The notes under the pieces are model-generated. The model saw only the letters and a list, made by a program, of their open reading frames with translations, made no database searches and was not told the origin of the DNA. A program made the position numbers and the translations under genes. From the NCBI GenBank assembly GCA_963989245.1, contig OZ022341.1, forward strand, positions 57,727,128 through 57,791,127: a stretch of 64,000 nt of DNA. Reading direction: 5' to 3'. Positions 10,465-22,562 of this stretch are shown here, one piece after another. Numbering within the stretch: the first letter of the stretch is position 1; every line of letters begins with the position of its first letter. Source of the DNA: Nansenia antarctica (taxonomy: Eukaryota; Chordata; Actinopteri; Argentiniformes; Microstomatidae).

Positions 10465-10842
10465 CTGGAAATGAAATCATAAACCAGACACTAAGTGTTA
10501 GACTCTGTCCTCCTGGTTTATTCTGGGAGTAGGACAGGGTCACGAGAGATCTCTCACACATAACTGGCCTGTAGCCTGAAATAGCTACATGTTGCAATGC
10601 AGAAACGAGGGCCTCCAACTACAACCAGAGAGCTCCTGCACAGTCCTGGGTTACTGGCCTATCAATATCAATAAATGATTGCATGCACTACTACAACATG
10701 CATGTTTCTAATGTGTTATTCATGTAGTTGGAAATTACTGTGAGAAGTGGAAATCAAATATTTGTCTTTATTCATCATGAAATATATTGTAATAGACTGT
10801 TTTGGTTGTAAGAACCGATAACGTAACTAATCAAATAGCCAC

Positions 10843-10991
10843 TCGTGTTCAGCCACGTCTGGCAGATAGGAGGCATCCTCCTGTGAGGGGTGGGCCATGA
10901 ACGCCATGTCAAGGCCTTCAAAAGCACCCAACCGTATCATGTCTATTTTACCGCCACCATCCTCCTCGGCTGGGGTCCCCAACACCGTCAC
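10843..10991 (-). CDS. pm20d2: pm20d2 exon: GTPAEED catalytic block
   Basis: Acceptor tccacag|gtgacg, donor aacacga|gtggct. It encodes VTVLGTPAEEDGGGKIDMI, then LDMAFMAHPSQEDASYLPD. It contains the conserved Glu-Glu pair and the MAHP histidine expected in M20 peptidases. Confidence 0.88.
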
Positions 10992-11248
10992 CTGTGGAGA
11001 GAGCAAGTTACCCGATCAACCTGTGTCTAGTTCCATGCTCTCTCACGGCATCCACGGACATGTATAATTCAACGTTATACAGGCTGTATAATACAGCATA
11101 AACAATATAGTTGAGGAATTTGGCTATTTATATTGCACTGAGAATTGGCGCAGAGCATGCTCAAGGTGTCAGTCTTCAGAAAAGCATAATTCATGTGTGT
11201 GCGATCATATTAAATATCTATATTTATGTGTATGAGCGCTGACAATAC

Positions 11249-11480
11249 CTGGACACGAACAGGAAACTCGGCTGAACTGACTATTCACACTCCATCCCTT
11301 TTCATCAGAGAAAAATTGCACCAACCTGTCGTGAGACTTTCTTTCTTCATATGCAAGTTCTGGGCAACTCCATATGTCTTTGCTTAGACTGTAGAGCTTG
11401 TCTTTGACTTCGTCAATACAATTGCCAACTTTCTGTTTGAACTCGAGGAGTGACTCAGTGGATATGGTGTGCCGAGCCAT
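11249..11480 (-). CDS. pm20d2: pm20d2 first exon (truncated match)
   Basis: ATG at 11478-11480, then MARHTISTESLLEFKQKVG and DIWSCPELAYEERKSHDRL, a good family match. Homology fades after GWSVNSQF. The donor used here (ccag|gtattg, 11248-11247) is a guess, and its phase does not fit the next exon. About 60 residues expected before the GTPAEED exon have no counterpart. Confidence 0.65.
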
Positions 11481-11944
11481 TGGCAACTGGACAGTCTACG
11501 AAAGAAGGCTGAAAGCAGGTGTCTGAGGTACCTGTCTACTACGCTATTGAGACCTATTATTACTATGGTAATGGAGAAAACAATGTTTCGAGTAACCTCG
11601 GCACGCACCTCAGGTCGTCCGGTACGTACGTATCTCTGAAATAAGCATGCTGTCGGCAGGGCGCACTCATAATTTTATTTGGCCGGCAGGGGGCACTCTC
11701 CATCTGTTTTTCCATCACCAAATACAACAACAACCCAGTCCCAAACAAGAAGCTGATTCTCCAGAGATTTGGCGGGGAGGGCAAACGACAGGAGTGTAAT
11801 TCTGTCCCAGCTCTGTTTAAACAGACAACAGTATGGGTAAATGTCTCAAGAGTGTGCCGTCACTGGATTTCTAAGTTAAACCAAGCACACACCCCTATTA
11901 TAAAGAGTAACGACTGATAAGAAGCAGACAAACAATAGATTGGG
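11481..11944. other. Short interval between pm20d2 start and pnrc1 3' end
   Basis: About 460 bp. It should contain the pm20d2 promoter. No coding sequence was recognised, and no trace of the SR-protein gene (srsf12) that I recall between these genes in tetrapods. A duplicated 'ggcgcactc/gggggcactc' phrase occurs at 11657-11698. Confidence 0.45.
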
Positions 11945-12982
11945 AGTAGCCAATATTTTAAATTTATTTCTCATTAAATTGGAAAAGAAAATAGTTTTCT
12001 AATTGCAATACGGGAGTGTATTTCTTTAACATGTATTCACTGGACTGAAATAACTTATTAAAACATTGCAACAAAATGTGCATTTTTGGTACAATAATAC
12101 AATTTCTGCATTTGTATGACATCACTGAGTCAAGAAACAAGAAGCTGCCAGGCTCCAGAGTGTAGCAGTGGGTAACAGTGTGTTACATAATAACAAAAAG
12201 ATTAACCATCTCATCATCAGTAAACATTCTCAGTGCCTTAGATGAAACTCAACACCGAAAAAAAAATAAAGAAAAAAAGGGAGACAAAATGACATGAGAA
12301 AGAATACTACAAAGGCCTTTAAAACAACAGAGTCAGTGCTATAAATTCAAAAAGAAAGAGCACTCAGTCATGTTGCCAATTATTGGTTTCCTGCAGCAGT
12401 TGTCCTCATCATAGTAAATCCTTGACTCTGAGACTTTCACATTGTCACAACTTCTATACTCTCCAGAGTTCCTTGAAGATTGTGGGTCTTCTTTGCAGTG
12501 CATTTAGGCAATAGCAGCCACATAAAATGGGCTGAGGTTCACAGAACCCCAGACCTTCACACAACTCTTTGTAACAGAACCTGTGGTGTTTTTTAGGCTT
12601 GTGCAAATTTGTAAGAAGGTCTTTCTTACATTCGATGTGCTCCGATGGGTATTGCAGCCCAATAATGGAACAGTAAGAAAGTGCACCAGAACACGGTGAA
12701 TATCTTTAAGCTTCAGTAACAAAACTATACTTTCTGTTAAAATAACATGAAAAATATACATATATATTACATGTTTACAATATATACATTTACACAAGTT
12801 ATTTAAAAATCCAATAAACACAAGGCCGCTTTCAAAACAATATGTGAAATTGTATTACAGATCAAAATTCTATACATTCTGTTGCAGAAAGTTATATCCA
12901 GTTGTCTTTGAATCCAAATTCCTCAAGGCCGAATTTTGTATCGATGATCAGGTAATGGGTAATTTTAAGGTAGACTTCACAA
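11945..12982 (-). other. pnrc1: pnrc1 3' UTR
   Basis: AT-rich sequence downstream of the pnrc1 stop on the minus strand, with an antisense AATAAA poly(A) signal at 11963-11968. ATTTA-like stretches occur through the interval, as expected for an unstable early-response mRNA, but this is inference. Confidence 0.6.
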
Positions 12983-13444
12983 TCAAGGCTTATCTTGAAC
13001 CTTGAGCAGGGACTTTAAATGAACAGTCATTTGCTCTCGGTTATGGTCGGAATGTTGGGGGCCATTCTCGCCAACCCAGTGACTGGGTGGTTTCGGCAAG
13101 ACACTGGGAGACGGGGGTTCGCTGAACTTGGCTCCAGCATAGATCTTCTCTTCTTCAGGTACAGGATCAGATGGGCATACATTCACAATCTTGACATTGT
13201 CAGCTGGGTTGACGGGCTTCTTTTCTTCTCTGCGGAGGAGCTGGAAAGGAGAGGGGGGCTTCTGTTGGCAGCTGCTTTCTTGCTTCTTTGCCAATGGTGT
13301 ACTGCCAGGTGCTTTGCTGTTCTTGTTCCTATGTTTCCAGGTGTTCACATTTAGGGCAGCTTGATCATGTTTGAGGGTGTGGACAGACTGGCAACATGGT
13401 TGCGTGGTTCCTCGTTCAACCCTCCCACTTTTTGACTTGAGCAG
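12983..13444 (-). CDS. pnrc1: pnrc1 exon 2
   Basis: Acceptor ctccctag|ctgctc at 13445-13446. It reads LLKSKSGRVERGTTQPCCQ, then the proline-rich SH3-ligand motif and the terminal LKSLLKVQ box, stop TGA at 12983-12985. Confidence 0.9.
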   Translation of the reverse strand: MLKSKSGRVERGTTQPCCQSVHTLKHDQAALNVNTWKHRNKNSKAPGSTPLAKKQESSCQQKPPSPFQLLRREEKKPVNPADNVKIVNVCPSDPVPEEEKIYAGAKFSEPPSPSVLPKPPSHWVGENGPQHSDHNREQMTVHLKSLLKVQDKP

Positions 13445-14223
13445 CTAGGGAGCAAAGAGAAACAATATTATAATCTCAATGTCAGGACCATTTAAACGGT
13501 GTTTTTGCTTTGTTGTTTTGTTTATTTTAGAAACAATCATGTCCACCTTGCATTGAACGTGTTACATAAACAAATTAAACTGTCATGTTCGCTCGAGACC
13601 ATCATTTGTAGAGCCAGTTTGAGTAGATACTCGACTACGTACGTCATATTTTCCACTAGCGTATGAAACCCATCCTAGTTCCCCCCTGCCTGAGGCTATG
13701 GTTTCCCAATTGCCCTTGTGTCTTTTGTTGACCTAATGTCCAATTTAACATAGCCTAAGTGACAGATGGTAAACGTGACTTGTAAACGCATTTAACAGGT
13801 ATAAGATGATTTTAAAATATAGCTAGCTACCTCTTTCTTTGTCCCCTGCTTGAGATGGTGAATCAACACAGCCGACTGAGTCCGGTTGGTGGCGAGCTCA
13901 GCGTTGGCCTGGCCAGGGGACTTCGGTGACACTGCGACAGTGTTGTTGTTTATGTCTGAGAGTCGCGTGTTCCTCAGCAGCGTCTGGTGATGTTTCTGGT
14001 GAGGTTGCTGGTGGTGTGTACGCTGCAAACCTGACGCTGTCGAACTACGTTTTTTCCCACCTTTCTTCAACAGAGCAGCTTGCCTTGTTTTGCTTAGGCT
14101 TGGCCCCAAGATTGACGACGGCTCGTTGTTTTCGAGGTTGTCCAGGTTTGGTTCGATGTGGTGACTTAGCGATTCGCCCAGCATGACTTCGAAGTCCCGA
14201 GAAGGTGGCGAAGGGGGATACAT
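12983..14223 (-). CDS. pnrc1: Proline-rich nuclear receptor coactivator 1
   Basis: Two coding exons, 13831-14223 and 12983-13444, join in phase 0 to about 284 residues (I recall human PNRC1 as somewhat longer, about 327). The start is ATG at 14221-14223 (MYPPSPPSRDFEVMLGESL). The second exon carries the family hallmark, a proline-rich SH3-binding-like motif SEPPSPSVLPKPPSHW, and ends in HLKSLLKVQDKP, the LxxLL-like C-terminal box. PNRC proteins are small basic nuclear factors that bind nuclear receptors and also the decapping machinery. The middle is low complexity with His/Gln and Ser/Lys-rich stretches. PNRC1 rather than PNRC2 is chosen because the gene lies between pm20d2 and rngtt, as in other vertebrates. 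Confidence 0.88.
13831..14223 (-). CDS. pnrc1: pnrc1 exon 1
   Basis: 131 codons ending HHLKQGTKKE at donor aaagag|gtagct. It contains a basic KKGGKKRSS stretch that could be a nuclear localisation signal, followed by a His/Gln-rich run. Confidence 0.85.
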
Positions 14224-14989
14224 CGACTTAATTAATGTTAGCTCACAACTTTGCTAGCTACTAGTAGCTATCAACAACGGATACTAACACGATTTGTTCT
14301 TACTGCGTCGCTGGCAGAACTGTTCAACCTCTGTCCGAAAAATCAGAAGCAGATCAGATGCAAGGCGGTTTTGTTAAGTAGTTGAAGTTCAACGATGTTG
14401 ACGGCATTTAACTGGTAACTCGATGCGTGATACTCGAAATCCCGAGACGGCGTAGCGAGCGACTACCAAGCGATGGGTATGGCGCAGGACGACTTCCTCC
14501 TATTTGAGGGACAGCGAACACACGTGACGCCCACTCGGCTTCACACAAAGCAAAGGAGGACAGAAAAGACAACAACAACAACATGTATCTAACTCATATT
14601 ATTAGGAGCACTAGTTTGAAATAACAAAATGTCTGTCTTTCTTTGTGTAAAATAATGTGTGTTCCCTGATTAGGTAGCAAGAATTAGCTACAGCTCGTTG
14701 GAGGGCAGGATTTAGTAACATAACACTGCATGACATCACCTGTGTAATCTACAGGCCAGGGCAAGGGGGGGGGGGGAGACATGTGCACCCCTCCCACATC
14801 CGAAATTACGTCATAAATATGATGTCACATGCCTCTATCTCATTCGGGTACTTTCCGATATGTCGTGGATAGATCAGTCCAGTGTAGTGTGCACTCTTAA
14901 ACTATGGTTCTTCGGCTGTCCTTGTAAAATAAAAATAAAAAACAGTTTGAAATGACACGTTTTATTATTTATTATTTTATTTATTTTTG

Positions 14990-15125
14990 AACCTTTTTGG
15001 GTTCAATGTTTAATCCTCTGTTGAAATAGTTCCATGTAGAACCCTCTGTAGAAAGGGCACTACATATATAAACAATGGGTTCTTCATTAGGCTATACCAA
15101 AAATGATTCTTCAAAAGGTTCTCTT
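14990..15125. repeat. Fish repeat with gaaccct/ggttc words
   Basis: Repeated phrases such as gaacctttttgggttc, tagaaccctctg and gggttctt resemble a widespread non-coding teleost repeat that I recall but cannot name with certainty. No terminal repeats were defined. Confidence 0.4.
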
Positions 15126-15376
15126 ACATAATAGACAGCCGCACATTTGGTTTTAGGTTGAACATTTAAGCCTGTATTTGGCAGTGGAAGTGTATGGGGG
15201 ATCATTTAAATGTCAATGGCTGGACCACTGTCAACCTTGGAGCATAATCAGTGTCCATTGTCTGTCTTGCTTGTGCCTGCGTCACTAGACATGCATGTAG
15301 GGTCAGACAGGCGTATTGGTGATAGCCATTAGGTAATTACAAAAATACACAGAACATAGTATTGTAGTATATTTTG

Positions 15377-15378
<2 letters not shown>

Positions 15379-15432
<54 letters not shown>
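15379..15432. repeat. (AC)n microsatellite
   Basis: About 26 AC units. Confidence 0.95.
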
Positions 15433-15433
<1 letters not shown>

Positions 15434-16265
15434 AACCATATAAACTGTATAGAATGTATAAACTGTATAGTTTGCCTTTTGCTATAAGGATCCTCCTGAC
15501 AAGGGGGTTTTATGACTTAACATTCCTTTGACTAAAACGCCTTATGCCTCAGGATACTGTCCTTATATGGTCATCTGAGGAATGACTTCCTGTGAATCTG
15601 CCCTAAACCTTTGACTTGGAATAACATTAGCCCAAAGTGACATCATATATGTGGGTGTCCTTCTTTCACACCAGGGTCATCTCTACAGTAAAGGTGATAG
15701 GCTATTATTTGAAACTGTATTTACATATCATTGTTTACAAATAGGGGAGTGGGGCCAGAGGGCTGATTCTCTCTCACAGCCCAGCAACCTCTCTTCACCT
15801 CAGCCAGCTCCTCACCAACAGCATCAGATACCTTCACTGTATTTCTGTAACCATTTTTCCTGTTTAATAAATAGTCTTAAGAACTCAGAAGCTTTACTCG
15901 TGATCTGTTCCAAACAAGTAAACAACAGTATCAATGCTGTCAGACCTCTGGTAAACAACATCCTAGACAGAGACGTTGTCCAGACATGCTTTTGTCAGCT
16001 TTCTGCTTTGTTTTGTCCTCTGAGCCAACACTGTATTAGTATTCAGATCACAAACACTGAACCACCCATGAGGGAGGTCAAGCTGCTGCTGAGCTGAGCA
16101 CTTGTACATTCTCTGCTTGCCTGGTTGGATCTGCTGCATCAAATCTGCTAGGCAACAGCTGCAGCCTGTGTTGCTAAGGCAAAGCCTCATCACATGACCG
16201 GACCATCTAACTTGTGATTGGCCCTCCTGATCACATTTTCTCTATTTTCATCTCTCTCCATCCCT

Positions 16266-16293
16266 CACACAAACACACACACACACACACACA

Positions 16294-16325
<32 letters not shown>

Positions 16326-16335
16326 CACACACAGA

Positions 16336-16422
<87 letters not shown>
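16266..16422. repeat. Compound (AC)n/(ACGC)n microsatellite
   Basis: Blocks of AC alternate with ACGC blocks over about 155 bp. Open frames of alternating Thr-His or Cys-Val on both strands are artefacts. Confidence 0.95.
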
Positions 16423-16424
<2 letters not shown>

Positions 16425-16769
16425 TCGTCTGTCTGTATTTATCATAATGGATATGTAATATAATAAAGTAGGCCTATGTAAGAATATTTTGGATGTTGAT
16501 ATGGTCCGTTTTTTGACAACACTAAATACTGAGATTACAGTGACACTTCAACCAATCAGTTATATGATTATCAATCTAAACTATCTTTATCAGAGGGTGA
16601 AACAGCTGAGGAAGCTGCTGAGGAATATACATCCATGGTTTCACCAGAGTATGTGATTGTCATTTGACCTGTGTATGTTTGTCTTATGTCTTATGAGGTC
16701 TACGAACTACAGAACTGTACCAAGGTTTATACCATAACATGATCAGACACTGTCTGGATGAGTTTCTGG

Positions 16770-17921
16770 TAGTATGGCAGGATACCCCAGGGCTGTGTGC
16801 TAAGCCCCATCCTCTACAACCTCTACACCTACGACTTCACCCCCGTCCACCCCAGCAACTCCATCGTAAAGTTTGCAGACGACACCACCGTGGTGGGCTG
16901 CATCTCGGGGGGGGGGACGAGGCGGCGTACAGGGATGAGGTAGAGCAGCTGAGCAAGCTGTGCAAGGTTAACAACCTGCTGCTGAACCAGTCAAAGACCC
17001 AGGAAATCATCGTGGACTTCAGAAGGAAAAAATCTGAGGTCCAGCCCCTGCTCATCGACGGAGAGAGCGTGGAGAGAGTCTCAACCCTCCGATTCCTGGG
17101 GGTGCACATACAGGATGACCTGTCCTGGAAGAACAACACAGCAGCCACCATCAAGAAGGCACAACAGCGGCTCTACTTCCTGAGAGTCCTCAGGAAGGAA
17201 CACATCAAGCAGGAGATAATGGTGGCCTTCTACCGCGGCGCAGTGGAGAGCATCCTCACCTACTGCATCTGCAACTGGTTCTCCAGCTGCACAACCGCAG
17301 AGAGAAATGCGCTACAGAGAGTCGTGAGAACAGCCCAGAAGATCACCGGCGCCCCCCTCCCCTCTCTGGAAGAGCTGTACAACACACGCTGCCTCAGGAA
17401 GGCCTCCAAGATCTCCAGAGACCCAACCCACCCTGGGTACGAACACTTTGCCCGGCTGCCCTCGAAAAGGCGGTACAGGACCATGGCCGCAAGGACAAAC
17501 AGACTGAAGCTCAGCTTCTACCCCAGGGCCATCCAGGCCCTGAACACAGCAAAGACCTAGGTTCTGGGCCCTGGACAGTCTGGACGGATTGATGGCAGCT
17601 GCTCGATTGAAAAAATCAGGTGTAGTGCTGAGGCACAAATGTGTACATTTCAAGCCTGCAAACTGCGACACTTTAAATGAATATGCAATAACACTATGTG
17701 CAATATGACAACCCTAGTCGTTTTATCTGTACAGTATAGTATAGTGGATAGTGTACATAGCCTTTATTTATGTAAACTAGCTCCTTTCCCTTCTTGTTTT
17801 TTTAGTTTTTTTTTCTCTTTCCTAGCACCAGGGGAGCCACCCCTCCCAAATTTCGTTGTTTGGTACCTGTACTATAGCAATGACAATAAAGACCATTCAT
17901 TCATTCATTCATTCATTCATA
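16770..17921 (+). mobile_element. L2-type non-LTR retrotransposon, 5'-truncated
   Basis: Starts inside the reverse transcriptase and runs through the ORF C-terminus, a 3' UTR and an (ATTC)n tail at about 17899-17921. It belongs to the same family as the antisense copy at 58692-60246. 5' truncation with a simple-repeat tail is the normal outcome of LINE insertion. The right-hand flank is the tail itself; no clear target duplication was found. Confidence 0.88.
16777..17560 (+). pseudogene. L2 reverse transcriptase, C-terminal part, frameshifted
   Basis: Residual coding includes the catalytic FADDT block (about 16870-16890) in one frame. A G-run near 16910-16918 shifts the frame into the long open part reading DEAAYRDEVEQLSKLCK, KTQEIIVDFRRKKSEVQPL and FLGVHIQDDLSWKNN, and ending FYPRAIQALNTAKT before TAG. 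The endonuclease and most of the reverse transcriptase are missing. Confidence 0.88.
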
Positions 17922-18768
17922 TCTTATCTACTCTATCTGAACAAATGCATGTTTAGTATGGATCAAATACTGACTTAACCCCTATATTATAAGGCAGTAT
18001 CAGACCAACCAACCCGTGTGACCTATATTTGCTTCTTTCATTGGGTAACTAAAATGTATGATAGAGGGAATTGAAGATAGATGCCTTTACATTGTGGTCA
18101 TATTTAGCCTGGAACTCCACATAGTCCTGATGCTGATTCTTGACCTAAAGAAAATTTGATTACAAATATATATTGTCATCCATCCTAACAAAAGTTAAAG
18201 TTATCCCAAAGCCTGCCTCAATAAGACACATTTTCATTAGGCCTTAACACCTTCAAGAAACTGGAAAATAATAATAATAACAGTGTCCACTCTTGACAGC
18301 TCAAATCGAAATGAGAGACATCTTGGGACTGGGCTACCATCTAGTGGCTATTTGAAGTGATTGCAATTACTGGGGAAACAGCGCAATTGGCTCACTAGGA
18401 GAAATGTGGATAATTTGATTGTAGTTCATTCATGGACAATTGCGTATGTTCTTGAGAAAACACTGAGGATTACCTTTATTCTGGGACGCTAAACTGTTGT
18501 AAGTAATTACCCTACTTTTTGAATATAGATGTAATGAATGTGTCTATAAAGGTCCCGTTAGGCGCCTGAATCTTAAAATGTCCTACTAATTCCATAGGCC
18601 CGAATCCACGGAGTATTGTTTACGTTTGACTGCCAGTGGAGGTGTGGGGTGATCTGATCTCCCAGGGAGACACAGTCACACAGATGCCCAGCTGACGGAC
18701 TTGTCGCTAAGCATAACAACATTACACCCTCAGTTTGTGACATTTGACAGTAGCCGATCTTGGAGATA

Positions 18769-18832
18769 ATGTCACACACTGGACCCCCCCCTCGATGGCG
18801 AAATTGTCCTAGAAGAGGACAACCTGTAGCAG
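18769..18832 (+). CDS. rngtt: rngtt exon 1 (start codon)
   Basis: ATG at 18769-18771, reading MSHTGPPPRWRNCPRRGQPV. The PPRW..CPRRGQPVA block is the conserved N-terminus, which fixes the start. Donor gtagcag|gtgagt. An out-of-frame alternative from the ATG inside 'ctcgatggcg' is less likely. Confidence 0.92.
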
Positions 18833-21800
18833 GTGAGTAGCTATAGAACTTTATACAGCTAACTGCTATGCTAGTGTATAGCTGTTAGCCTAGCAGCTAA
18901 CTAGCTACCTCTTGTGGGTCTGACTAATCCCTGTAACGAAAACCCTCCATGTTTTGAAGTTGACGTAGCTATTCCGATGTCTGTATGTAATGCTTTCGGC
19001 AGTATGTGTTGTGTGAATGTTACATTCAGGCATTTCGTATTAATCAGAACACCCCAATGATAGAGAAGAACGTGCATTTTTTGATGAACGGGAACCGTTA
19101 ATCTAATGTGTTATGATTCAAAAATCGAAGCGTCCTATTCCAGCAGTTACACTGACCCCTGTGTCGCACTAGGGGTATGACTAATCCCTGTAACGAAAAC
19201 GTTCCGTGTCCTTAAATAACAGGTGTGTTAATGTGACGTTAAGAAATTCCTTAGTAATTAGAATTTCTCAATATTACTTATTAATAAGCCCGTTGAAGAG
19301 AACGTTTTCACCGTGTTATTTCGGCGTGTATGATGCAAACATCGCGTGGCGCAGCTGTCAAGTATTGCTTTGCGTCACGTGTCCAAACAAACCCGCTTCT
19401 AGCTTTTCAGTTTGTTGTTGTTGTTGCCGTGTTATAGCTACAGGTAGAACTCTAAATGTTAAGTTAACACAGTAGTAATCTACGTGTTATATACAATGAC
19501 TTAAAATATATATATAGATTAGTGATAAGAGATGCCATGTCAGCTTTAGGGGTATTCTTTTAGTAGTGAATGGATGAACTAGCCTAGCTGGCTATTTTGG
19601 CTGATGACGTGAAACGGGTTCGGGTTAAACTGGGTAACCCTGGGGTTGAACTGGGCCTTCCTGTACAAGCGTGTCACGTTAAACGATACTGAATAGTGGC
19701 GATGTTTTTTCCCTTATTAGTTAGGAGTTCCTGCTTTTTTGGGTTAGGATTATCCTCCTGAAAAACCATGCCCTAAACCATGATCACAACCCTGATACAG
19801 GAAGAAAAGATAAATGACCACTGTAGGGTCATGAACCCATGATAGTAGATATGTGCTATCCTGTCCTGAATTGGTGAACTGTTGATTTAATCTAATAAGC
19901 CTATCTTGTCTCTTCAGCCAAGTTCCTGCCGATGAAAACTATGTTGGGGCCCAAGTATGATGACAAAGTGTCAGAGGAGAACAGGTTTCATCCAAGCATG
20001 CTATCCAACTATTTAAAGAGTCTCAAGGTATGTGTTCTACACGATCAACATGTAAACATGCAATAAATGTCTATGGGACAAACATGGTAGTCTAATTAAC
20101 TGTCTTTTCTAGGTGAAAATGGGTTTGCTTGTTGATTTAACAAACACTACCCGCTTTTATGACCGCAATGAGATCGAGAAAGAGGGCATTAAATATGTGA
20201 AGCTTCAATGCAAAGGGTATGTATGAATTAAAAGTCTTGTTAGAAACCCATCTGATTATTAATTTTTTATGCTTGGCACCAGTTAAAAGTTGTTATGACA
20301 TAATTGTTGGTTGATTTTGAAGTGTATTTTATATTTTGATAATTTGCCGCGTGTTCTCTGTTTAGCCATGGAGAATGCCCTTCAACAGAGACCACTGAGA
20401 TGTTCATCAGATTATGTGAGCATTTCATGGAGAAGACTCCCACTGAATTGATAGGTAAGGTCCTGCTGTAAGGCTATTTTTTCAGTACTGGTGCTGTGTA
20501 GGGGTGTAACGGATCACCCCCCACGGTTCGGCACGCATGTGTACCGCGGATCAATTGCAAAATGTAACCAAGTAATAATATTACTTAATATTAGTTCATA
20601 TCCCTTGTAAATCACAATGTAGAGTTGCCATGAAAAGATAGACGCGACAGTTGCGTGCTTTGTTTTACTCTAAAGCGCAATGATAGGTTGACTTGATAAT
20701 GAAAAAAAATATCCAGAACAACAAGGCTGCGTTAGTAAATTCGCTCTGGAATCTGATCAGCATTCATGGAACGCCTCTTGTCCAATCAAATTACTTGGTC
20801 CCTTTATGACGTCTGACCCAGTGTGCTCTCCGGCGCTCTCAGAGCAAATTTACGAACGCAGCCCAAGTGTATCATGGCGAGTGCTGCTAATGTTGGCGAC
20901 CAGGGGCGGCGCTAGGGGGTGGCTACTGGGGCTCAAGCCCCGGATGTTTTCTGAAAAGCCCCGAATGTTTTACTTAAAAAATAAAAAAATAAAAAAAATA
21001 TATATAAAAATCTTGAGTAACGTGCAGTACCGGAGTCCAACAGAGAGGCAGCAGCTGCGCGACATTAGCCTGCGTACTGCGTAGCCTGCCCTGCCCTGAA
21101 GAAGAAGTGATCTCAATCAGTGCCTGACTTGCAAAATTGTAAGGATGGATATCCCAAAGTTGTTTTCAACAAAACAAGCGCCAAGAACTGTTGCAGCAGC
21201 AGTATCAGCAGCAAGAATGACATCACCAGCAGTGATGACATAGATGATGTTTCAGGTTTGTGAATCTTATTAGAAAGGTGACTGACTCACTGACACTACT
21301 TTTCCGGTTTGCTGATGCTAGCTGGCTATCATAACATAACGTTATGTTATAATGAAAATGAAACATAGCAAGGTACTGTTACGGTACATGGTAAGAAATC
21401 AAACAAAGGATAATACTTATATATATACTTAAATAAAGTGAATAACAGGCTGATAGTCTTTGATATCTGCACTCTGGTTGACTGAGTAACAAGTGAAAAA
21501 GAATGATGTAACGTTAATGTTACAGCTAGTAAACATGGAGTAACCACATGTACCATAAAGTATGCCCTTATGGTAGTATGTATGTATACAGAACATGACT
21601 CAAATCTATCCTAAGATGTAACGCTAACTAACTAAGTTTGTTTAATGTCCCAGGGGGGATTTGATTTCACAGTACTATACACAGGCCAACAATACATGTA
21701 ATATATCGTCATATAACACAGGACAAGACTCTAAATACAATATAAGTGGTGAGCACAGAGTCTGCCCTGATATACATACTGTAACATAACTAGCCTCAGC

Positions 21801-22514
21801 CCATCAATTATGTAATTCTATACAAATATAAATGATGGTGACTGACTGACAGGGGGAGCTCCGTGTGCTGACCTCCCTCTGTGCCCAGAACCACCACAAT
21901 TAGTTTGCTTCATTAAAGGGTGTGAATGTATGTGTTCTCCAGTGCCTTTTGTCCGCTTTAAGGTGGTGGTAAGTTGAAGGTTGAAGGCAAAATTTTCCTT
22001 GCACATTACATTCTCCCTCTGGGCTAAGCCCCGGATCTCCTACGATCCTAAATCCGCCCCTGTTGGCGACAGAGAAGAACTCGAAATGCCTCCCTCGTCA
22101 TTTAAATCCCATGTATGGGAGCACTTTGGCTTCTCTGTCAATTATAACAATGACGGACAGTGTCATTGGAAGTGTGGTCGATAAAAAAGTTACGGTGTTT
22201 AAGCGTTGTGCAACGAGAAAGTCGTACGAGCATGGCCACACATTTGCCGTGACGGTAGGCACGAAAAAGGCAGCTTGACAACTTCTGATAATGTAGCCAA
22301 TTTTTTCACACCATGTTTAAAGTAAGGTTTCACTTTATTATTTAGTTAAAAGTGGCATAAAACATGTTTATTTGTCTGCTTTAAAGAGCCCAGTGATTCA
22401 CTGCTGCAACCAGGTGCCTCCTCCCTCTCTCCTACTGCATCATTTAAGTTGAATGTGTGTTTCTGTTTAATATGTAGCCTAATGTTTGAGTGTAGAATAT
22501 GTTATGTATGTATG

Positions 22515-22562
<48 letters not shown>

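Larger units (their letters stand above)
9033..11480 (-). pseudogene. pm20d2: pm20d2-like M20 peptidase gene lacking key segments
   Basis: Six segments match PM20D2 (peptidase M20 domain containing 2) in order on the minus strand: 11249-11480, 10843-10991, 10322-10464, about 10035-10162, 9767-9902 and 9033-9235. The start is ATG at 11478-11480 (MARHTISTE). Exons 2 and 3 are well conserved (GTPAEEDGGGKID, MAHPSQEDASYLPD, GKASHAAAYPWEGINALDA). However, the stretch that should carry the GHACGHN zinc-ligand motif is absent between exons 1 and 2. The end of exon 4 loses homology after AERCFR and runs into a stop. The conserved His-Asp-Tyr in exon 5 is replaced (AKNAFDNVL). The exon with the glycine/serine loop and last metal-binding His is not found in the 531 bp between 9235 and 9767. 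Exon 1-2 and exon 4-5 phases do not match. Either a decayed gene or a collapsed assembly. Confidence 0.72.
14224..18768. other. Intergenic region between pnrc1 and rngtt
   Basis: 4.5 kb between two divergently transcribed genes. The first 300 bp (to about 14530) has many CpGs and is the likely pnrc1 promoter. The last few hundred bp before 18769 should hold the rngtt promoter and 5' UTR; no TATA box is obvious. In between are microsatellites, a repeat rich in 'gaaccct/ggttc' words and an L2 fragment. The open frame at 15651-16097 has no recognised domain. Confidence 0.6.

Noticed and set aside
13019..13354. 111-residue plus-strand frame antisense to pnrc1 exon 2
   Set aside because: It is the complement of the proline-rich pnrc1 coding exon, which has the family hallmark motif on the minus strand.
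15651..16097. 148-residue frame in the pnrc1-rngtt interval
   Set aside because: No recognised domain, low-complexity ends and no splice or promoter context. It could be chance, so it is mentioned only in the intergenic entry.
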